Of a DNA stretch of 64,000 nt, positions 28,601-37,600 are shown piece by piece. The notes beneath the pieces were generated by a model, which had not been told where the DNA came from, did not search any database, and saw only the letters and a program-made list of their open reading frames with translations. The position numbers and the translations under genes are program-made. Position 1 is the stretch's first letter, and every line of letters starts with the position of its first letter. Source of the DNA: Streptomyces seoulensis (GTDB lineage: Bacteria; Actinomycetota; Actinomycetes; Streptomycetales; Streptomycetaceae); contig CP054936.1 of NCBI GenBank assembly GCA_013364255.1, positions 7,272,353 through 7,336,352 of the forward strand, given 5' to 3'.

Positions 28601-31600
28601 CACGCTGGTCCACGCGCTCGCTCCCCTGGGCTGCCGACGCGCACGCCGTGCCGGCGGCGGCCTTCGTGGACCTGGTGATGCGGGCGGGCGACGAGGTCGG
28701 CTGCGGTCTGGTCGCGGAGCTGGACGTCGAGGCGCCGTTGGCGCTGCCCGAGTCGGGCGGCGTACAGGTGCGGGTCGCGGTCGGCGAGCCGGACGACTCC
28801 GGGAAGCGGCCGGTCCTGGTGCACGGACGCCGGGAGGACGGCGGGGAAGCGGCCCGGTGGACCCGCTACGCGACCGCGCTGCTGGCCCCCGACGAGACCG
28901 TGCCCGACGTCGAGACGGCGCGGTGGCCGGCGCGGGACTCACGGGACGGCGCGGACGTCGTGCTGCCGGAGGGAACCGAGCCGGGCCGGTTCGGACTGCA
29001 CCCGGTGCTGCTGGAGGCAGCCGCCCGGCTCGCGCATTCCCACACCGGGTCCGCCGGGTCCGCCGGGGCCGCCGAACTGGACGGGCTGCCGTGCGCGTGG
29101 CGGGGCGTACGCCTCTACGAGACAGGTGCGACGCGGCTCCGGGTGCAGGCGGCGCCGGGGGCGTCCGGGGAGTTCGGTCTGCGTCTGACCGACACCCGCG
29201 GTGCCGTGGTCGCCTCGGTGGAGTCGGTGGCGTGGCAGCCGGTGGACTTCCCGGAGTCGGACCCCGGCGCGGCGCGGTCGCGGGACGCGCTGTTCCAGGT
29301 GACGTGGACCGAGACGGCCCTGCCGCGGACCGCTGGTCCGGACGAGGCCGTGCGGGTCCGCACCGCCGCCGACGTGGCGGCATGGGCGGCGGACGCAGCG
29401 GCGTCCGGTCTCGTGGTGGCCGACCTCATGGATCTCGGGGACGGCCTCCGGCCGCTGCTCGCCCGGGCGCTGGAACTGCTGCACGCGTGGCTGGACCGGC
29501 CGACGCCGGAGGACGCCCGCCTGATCCTGCTGACGCCGGACACGGACGATCCGGTGGCCGCCGCGGTGTCGGGCCTGGTGCGATCGGCGCAGTCCGAGCA
29601 TCCGGACCGCTTCGTGCTGGTGAGCACGGACGCTCCGGTCGACGGCACGGCCAGCTGGCCTCCGGTGCCGGCGGGTGTGCTGGTGGACGTGCTGGCGTCC
29701 GGTGAACCGCAGCTGGCGTTCCGGTCCGGCACGGTGCGGGTGCCCCGGCTCACCCGTGCGGCGCTCGATCAGGGTGCGGCCGACGTGCGGCCGCTGGACC
29801 CCAGGGGCACCGTTCTGATCACCGGGGGCACCGGTGCCCTGGGCGCCCTGGTGGCCCGGCACCTGGTCGGCGAGCACCGCGTCCGGAACCTGGTCCTGGC
29901 CGGCCGCCGGGGCCCGGACGCCCCGGGGGCATCGGAACTCGCGACGGAACTGACCGCGCTCGGAGCGCGGGTGCGTATCGTCGCGTGCGACGTCGCGGAC
30001 CGTGCCGCGGTCGCCGATCTGCTCTCGTCCGTCCCACGGGAGGCCCCGCTCACGGCCGTGGTGCACACGGCGGGTGTGCTCGACGACGCGGTGGTCACCG
30101 CCCTCACCCCGCAACGGCTGGACGTCGTCCTGCGCCCCAAGGCGGATGCCGCGCTGGTCCTGGACGAGCTGACCCGCGAGCACGATCTCGCGGCCTTCGT
30201 CCTGTTCTCCTCGGCCGCCGGCGTCTTCGGCAACCCGGGGCAGGGCAACTACGCGGCGGCCAACGCCTTCCTGGACGCACTGGCGCGCCGCCGCCGGACC
30301 GCCGGGCTGCCCGCCACCTCCCTGGCCTGGGGCCACTGGTCGTTGAGCAGCGAGATGACCGCGCACCTGAGCGACACCGACCTGCGGCGCAACAGGCGCG
30401 TCGGGATGTCCCCGCTCTCCGCGGAACTGGGCACGGCGCTGTTCGACATCGCGCTGACGTCCGCCGAACCGGCCCTCCTGCCGGCCGCGCTGGATCTCGC
30501 GGACCTCCGGGCCCGGTCCGCTTCGGCGCGGATCCCGGCACTGCTGAGCGGGCTCGTGAGGCGCGGTCGGCGCGGCGCGTCGACGCACGCTCCCGGGGGC
30601 GCCACCGGCCTGGCACGACGGCTGGCTTCGTCGACCGAGGCCGACCAGGAGGAATACCTGCTCACCCTGATCAGCGGCCGCGCCGCGGAGATCCTCGGCC
30701 ATTCGTCCGGGGAGCGGATCGAGCCGAACCGGTCCTTCAGGGAAGCGGGCTTCGACTCACTGACGTCGGTCGAACTGCGCAACCGGATCGCCGCCGAGAC
30801 CGGACTGAGGCTCCCGGCGACGCTGCTCTTCGACCACCCGAACCCGCGCGCCCTCGCCCGTCGGCTGCGCGCTGACATCCTGGGCGCCGACGTCGTGACC
30901 GAGGCCCCGCAGACACCCGCCGCCACCCCGCCGACCGACGACGATCCCCTCGCGATCGTGGCCATGAGCTGCCGCTTCCCCGGCGGGGTCAACGACCCCG
31001 AGGGACTGTGGAAGCTGCTCATGGACGGCGCCGACGCCGTCGGCGACTTCCCCGACGACCGCGGCTGGGACCTGGACGAGCTCTACCACGCCGACCCTGA
31101 TCACCCGGGCACCACGTACACCAAGCGGGGCGCGTTCCTGACGGACGTGGCCGGGTTCGACGCCGACTTCTTCGGTATCTCGCCGCGTGAGGCGCTGGCG
31201 ATGGACCCGCAGCAACGCCTGTTCCTGGAGACCTCGTGGGAGGTGTTCGAACGGGCGGGCATCGACCCGACCACGCTGCGGGGCAGCGCGATCGGCGTCT
31301 TCGCGGGTGTCAACACCCAGGGCTACGCGTGGCGTCTGCGGGAGCGGCCCGAGCTGGTGGAGGGCCACCGCATCACGGGCGTCTCCGACGCCGTCCTGTC
31401 CGGTCGGGTGTCGTACGTGCTCGGGTTGGAGGGCCCGGCCGTGACGCTGGACACCGCGTGCTCGTCGTCGCTGGTGGCCCTGCACCTGGCGGCGCGGTCG
31501 CTGCGGTCGGGCGAGTGCACGATGGCGCTGGCCGGCGGCGTGACCGTGATGACCGAGCCCGACGCGTTCATCGACTTCTCGCGGCAGCGCGGACTGGCCG

Positions 31601-34600
31601 CCGACGGCCGGTGCAAGCCGTTCGCGGCCGCCGCCGACGGCACCGGGTGGGCCGAGGGCGTCGGCGTGCTGCTCCTGGAGCGGCTGTCCGACGCGGTGCG
31701 CGACGGGCACGAGGTGCTGGCGGTGGTGCGGGGTTCGGCGGTCAACCAGGACGGCGCGTCCAACGGCCTGACCGCGCCGAACGGCCCCTCCCAGCAGCGG
31801 GTGATCCGCCGCGCCCTCGCCGACGCCGGCCTGCCCGCCACCGGGATCGACGCCGTCGAGGCGCACGGCACGGGGACGGTGCTGGGCGACCCGATCGAGG
31901 CACAGGCGCTGCTGGCGACCTACGGTCAGGGCCGCGACGCGGACGATCCCCTGTGGCTCGGCTCGCTGAAGTCGAACATCGGCCACACCCAGGCCGCCGC
32001 GGGGGTGGCGGGCGTGATCAAGATGGTGCAGGCGATGCGGCACGGTGTGCTGCCGCGCACGTTGCACGTGGACCAGCCGACGCCGCAGGTGGACTGGTCG
32101 GCGGGCGCGGTGGAGCTGCTCACCGAAGCCCGCGCGTGGCCCGAGACCGGACGTCCCCGCCGCGCCGCCGTCTCCGGCTTCGGCGTCAGCGGCACCAACG
32201 CGCACGTCGTCCTGGAGCAGGCGCCCGAGCCGGAGCCGACGCGCGCCGTGACGGACACCGCGCCCGGCGCAGCCCCCGTCCTCCCCTGGCTGCTCTCCGC
32301 GAAGAGCACCGAAGGTCTGTGCGGCCAGGCCGCCGCACTGGCCGAGCACCTCCGCCGGACGCCCGGGGCCGATGGCGCCGACCTCGCGTACTCGCTCCTC
32401 ACCACCCGAGCGCTCTTCGACCACCGCGCGGCCGTCGTGGGCGCGGACCGCGAACGGCTCCTCGCCGACCTGGACCGGTTGGCGACGGACGGCACGCTCC
32501 CGGAGACGGTCGTCCGCGACGAGCGGCGCCCGGGACGGCTCGCCTTCCTGTTCACCGGCCAAGGCAGCCAACGGGTAGGCATGGGGCGGGAGTTGTACGA
32601 TCGATATCCGGTGTACCGAGCCTCGTTCGACGCCCTGTGCGCGGAGCTCGACCGGCGCCTCGCCGACACGGTGGAACTTCCCCTGCGCGACGTGGTGTTC
32701 GCCCCGCCCGGCTCGGCCGGCGCCGCACTGCTCGACTCCACCGTCTACGCCCAGAGCGCGCTCTTCGCGCTGGAGACCTCGCTCCATCGCCTGTACGCGT
32801 CCTGGGGCGTCCACGCCGACCTTCTCGCCGGCCACTCCATCGGCGAGCTGACCGCGGCGCACTGCGCCGGTGTGCTGTCGCTCGAAGACGCGGCAGCACT
32901 GGTCGCGGCGCGCGCACGGCTGATGCAGGCGCTGCCCGGCGGCGGGGTGATGATCGCCGTCAACGCGCCGGAGAGCGAGGTACTGCCCCTGGTCGCCGAG
33001 CGTCCCGAGGCGGTCGCGATCGCCGCGGTCAACGGGCCGGCCTCAGTGGTCCTCTCCGGCGACACGGACACGGTCACGGCCGTCGCGGCCGAACTGGCCG
33101 CCCGCGGACACCGGACCAAGCGACTGCGGGTCAGCCACGCCTTCCACTCCCCGCACATGGACGACATGCTCGACGCGTTCCGCGAGCTGGCATCCGGACT
33201 GACCTATCTGCCGCCCACCGTCCCCGTCGTCTCCAACCTCACGGGCGCCGTGGCCACACCCGGGCAGCTGTGCTCCGCGGACTACTGGGTCCAGCATGTG
33301 CGCCAGGCAGTGCGTTTCCACGACGGGCTGCGGACCCTGCGGGAGCACGACGTCACCACCTTCCTGGAGCTGGGCCCCGACGGAGTCCTCAGCGCCATGG
33401 CCCAGGAGACGGTCGGCGACCGGACCGACGGCGGCGGGTTCGTCCCCGCACTCCAGCGCCACGGCGACGAGCCGCTCACCGTCGTCACGGCACTCGCCCG
33501 ACTGCACGCCCGCGGCGTCCCGGTCACGTGGACGGCGCTGTTCGAGGGCGCCGCGCCGCGCCGCGTCGAACTGCCGACCTACGCCTTCCAGCACCGGCGC
33601 TTCTGGGTGGACACCGGCCAGCCGGGGGACAACGGCCCGGCCACGCAGCCGAGCGAGGCGAGCGAGGCGGCGGAGGCGGTCAAGACCGTCGAGGTGGGTG
33701 GGGCGGTCGAGTCCGTCGAATCCTTCGAGTCCGTCGAATCCTTCGAGGCCGGTAGCCCGGCCGCACAGCTTGCCGCGCTGTCGGCGAACGAGCGGAACCT
33801 GGAGCTGCTCCAGCTGGTCAGTGCGCACACCGCCGCGGTCCTGGGGCATGACCACACCGACGAGATCAAGGCGACCAGGGCCTTCCAGAGCCTCGGTTTC
33901 GACTCCCTGGCCGCCGTCAGGCTACAGACGCGCCTCCAGGACGCGCTGCGCGTCAGCCTTCCGAGCACCCTCGTCTTCGACTACCCGTCGCCCGTCGAAC
34001 TCGCCGAGTTCCTGGGGGCAGAACTGTTCGGCCGTCGCACCGAGGTCGCCGACGCGCCCGGCGCCGTCCAGGATCCGAGCGAGCCGATCGCGATCGTGGG
34101 CATGGCCTGCCGACTGCCCGGCGGAGTCTCCTCGCCGGAAGAACTGTGGGACCTCGTCAGGTCCGGCGCCGACGGGATATCCGGGTTCCCCGCGGACCGT
34201 GGTTGGGATCTGGAGGGTCTGTATCACCCGGATCCGGATCACGCGGGCACGAGTTACGCGCGGGAGGGCGGCTTCCTCTACGGTGCGGCGGAGTTCGACG
34301 CGGGGTTCTTCGGTATCTCGCCGCGTGAGGCGCTGGCGATGGATCCGCAGCAGCGGTTGATGCTGGAGACCTCGTGGGAGGCGCTGGAGCGGGCCGGCAT
34401 CGACCCGGCCGGTCTGCGCGGCAACCCAGTCGGCGTGTTCTCCGGAATGGTCAATCACGAGTACACGACACGCGTGGACACGGTCCCCGAGGGTGTCGAG
34501 GGCTACCTGATGACGGGTGGTGCGGGGAGTGTGCTGTCGGGTCGGGTGTCGTATGTGCTGGGGTTGGAGGGGCCGGCGGTGACGGTGGACACGGCGTGTT

Positions 34601-37600
34601 CGTCGTCGTTGGTGGCTTTGCACATGGCGGCGCAGTCGTTGCGGTCGGGTGAGTCGGTGTTGGCGCTGGCCGGTGGTGTGACGGTGATGTCGGGTGCTGA
34701 CGCGTTCGTGGCGTTCTCGCGGCAGCGTGGTCTGGCGGCCGATGGCCGGTGCAAGTCGTTCGCGGCGTCCGCGGACGGTACGGGGTGGGGTGAGGGTGCG
34801 GGTGTGCTGGTGCTGGAGCGGTTGTCGGACGCGGTGCGCAACGGGCGCAGGGTGCTGGCGGTGGTGCGGGGTTCGGCGGTGAACCAGGACGGTGCGTCGA
34901 ACGGGCTGACCGCGCCGAACGGCCCCTCCCAGCAGCGCGTCATCCGGCGCGCCCTGGCGAACGCGGGGGTGATGGCCGCCGAGGTCGACGCGGTGGAGGC
35001 ACACGGCACCGGTACGCCGCTGGGCGACCCGATCGAGGCGCAGGCGCTGCTGGCGACCTATGGGCAGGGGCGTGATGCCGATCAGCCGTTGTGGTTGGGT
35101 TCGTTGAAGTCGAACATCGGTCATACGCAGGCGGCTGCGGGGGTCGCGGGCGTCATCAAGATGGTGCAGGCGATGCGTCATGGTGTGCTGCCGCGCACGT
35201 TGCATGTGGATGAGCCGACGCCGCAGGTGGACTGGTCGGCGGGTGCGGTGGAGCTGCTGACCGAGGCGCGGCAGTGGCCGGAGACGGGGCGTGCCCGTCG
35301 TGCGGGTGTGTCGAGTTTCGGCGTCAGCGGCACGAACGCGCACGTGATCATCGAGGAGGCTCCTCCCGCGAAGCGGACGAGCGAGGAGCCCCCTGAGCCG
35401 GGGGTGTTCGCCGGACCGGACCTTCCGCTGTTGGTGTCGGGGCGTGGCGAGGCGGCGCTCGCGGGCCAGGCCGGCCGACTGGCGGGGTTCGTCGCGGAGC
35501 ATGACGAGAACCAACTGATGGACGTTGCACAATCTTTGGCGGCCACGCGCGGTGCGTTGGTCGATCGTGCGGTGGTGGTGGCGCGTGGTCGTGATGAGGC
35601 GGTGGCCGGTCTTGAGGCCCTGATGCGCGGCGAGCCGAGCCCTGGTGTGGTGACGGCTGTCGGGGGAGCGGTGAAGGGTCGGACGGCGTTTGTCTTCCCT
35701 GGTCAGGGTGCGCAGTGGGTGGGGATGGGGGCGGATCTGCTGGGTGTGTCGGGGGTGTTCGCGCGTCGGTTGGGTGAGTGTGCGCGGGTGTTGGATGGGT
35801 TGACGGGGTGGTCGTTGTTGGAGGTGGTGCGGGGTGGGGGTGGTGTGTCGTGGGATGCGGTGGATGTGGTGCAGCCGGTGTCGTTCGCGGTGATGGTGTC
35901 GTTGGCGTCGGTGTGGGAGGCGTGTGGGGTGCGGCCGGATGCGGTGGTGGGGCATTCGCAGGGTGAGATCGCGGCGGCGGTGGTGGCGGGGGCCTTGTCG
36001 TTGGAGGACGGGGCCGCGGTGGTGGTGGAGCGCAGTCGGCTGATCGCGGCCCGGTTGTCGGGTGGTGGCGGTATGGCGTCGATCGCCACCGACGTGGAGC
36101 AGGTCCGTGCCCTCCTGGCGGGGTATGACGGTCTGGAGGTCGCGGCCGTCAACGGTCCCCGGTCCGTGGTGGTCGCCGGGAGTGAACCCGCGCTGGTCTC
36201 GTTGATCGCCGACTGCGAGGCGAGCGGGCTGCGGGCTCGCCGGATCCCGGTCGACTACGCCTCGCACTCCGCGCGCGTGGAGGAGATCGAGGAGGAACTG
36301 CGGGCCGTGCTGGCGGGTGTCACGCCGGGTGCGGGCCGGGTGCCGTTCTACTCGGCCGTCACCGGTGAACCGATCGACACGACCACGCTCGACGCCGGGT
36401 ACTGGTACCGCAACCTGCGTCACACGGTCCGATTCGAATCCGCGATCCGCGCACTGGCCGCCGACGGATTCCGGACGTACGTCGAGGTCAGCTCGCACCC
36501 CGTCCTCGTACCGGGCATCGAGGAAACCGTCCAGACGTGCGGTCCCGGCCCTGTCGTCGTCACCGGAACCCTGCGCCGCGACGAAGGCGGCCCGGCCCGC
36601 TTCCTGGAGGCACTGGCCAGGCTGCACGTCCAGGGGGTCGCGGTCGACTGGCCCGTGCTGCTGGGCCGGCGCACCGGCTGGCCCCTCGACCTGCCGACCT
36701 ACGCCTTCCAACGGCAGCGCTTCTGGCTGGAGTCCGGCAAGGGCGCGGGAGACCAGGCAGCCGGCGGCGACCAGGTCGACGCCCGGTTCTGGGACGCGGT
36801 CGAACGCGAGGACCTCGGTTCCCTGGCGCAGATCCTGGAGTTCGCACCCGACGACGGTGACGAGTTCCTCAAGGCCATGAGCTCCGCCCTTGGCACCCTC
36901 GCCACGTGGCGGCGCGGCCGGACGGAGAAGTCCGTGCTCAACCGGCTCCGCCACCGGGTCACCTGGACGCCGCTCCCACCGGTCGCCGCCGGCGCGTCGA
37001 CCGGGTCGTGGCTGGTGGTCGTGCCACCCGACACGGCCGATGACGACCGCCGTATCGCCCGCATCGTACGGACGCTGGACGGCGCGGGTATGCGCACCCG
37101 GATCGTGGAGTTCGCCGAGACCGACGGCACCGGCTACGTCGACGCCGTGCGCCGGGCGATGGCGCAGGAGGAACTCACCGGAGTCGTGTCCCTGCTCGCC
37201 CTGGACCCGCGCGAGCGCCCGGGGTCTCCCGTGCTCACCGAGGGCACCGCCGCCACACTGGCCCTGATACGGGCCCACGGCGAGGCCGCCGCCGGGCCGC
37301 GCCTGTGGTGCGTGACCAGCGGCGCGGTGAGCATCGGCCCCACGGATCGTCTGCGGACGCCGGAACAGGCGGCCGTCTGGGGCCTTGGCCACGCGGCGGC
37401 GCTGGAACACCCGGACCGCTGGGGCGGCCTGGTCGACCTGCCCGAGGTGATCGACGCCCGCACGGGCCCGGCCCTCCTCGGCGTGCTGAACGGGACGAGC
37501 GGTGAGGACCAGGTCGCGGTGCGATCTGCGGGCGTGTTCGGGCGCCGCCTGTCAAAGAGCCCGCTGCGGACCGAGCCGACCCGCAGGAACTGGCGGCCGC

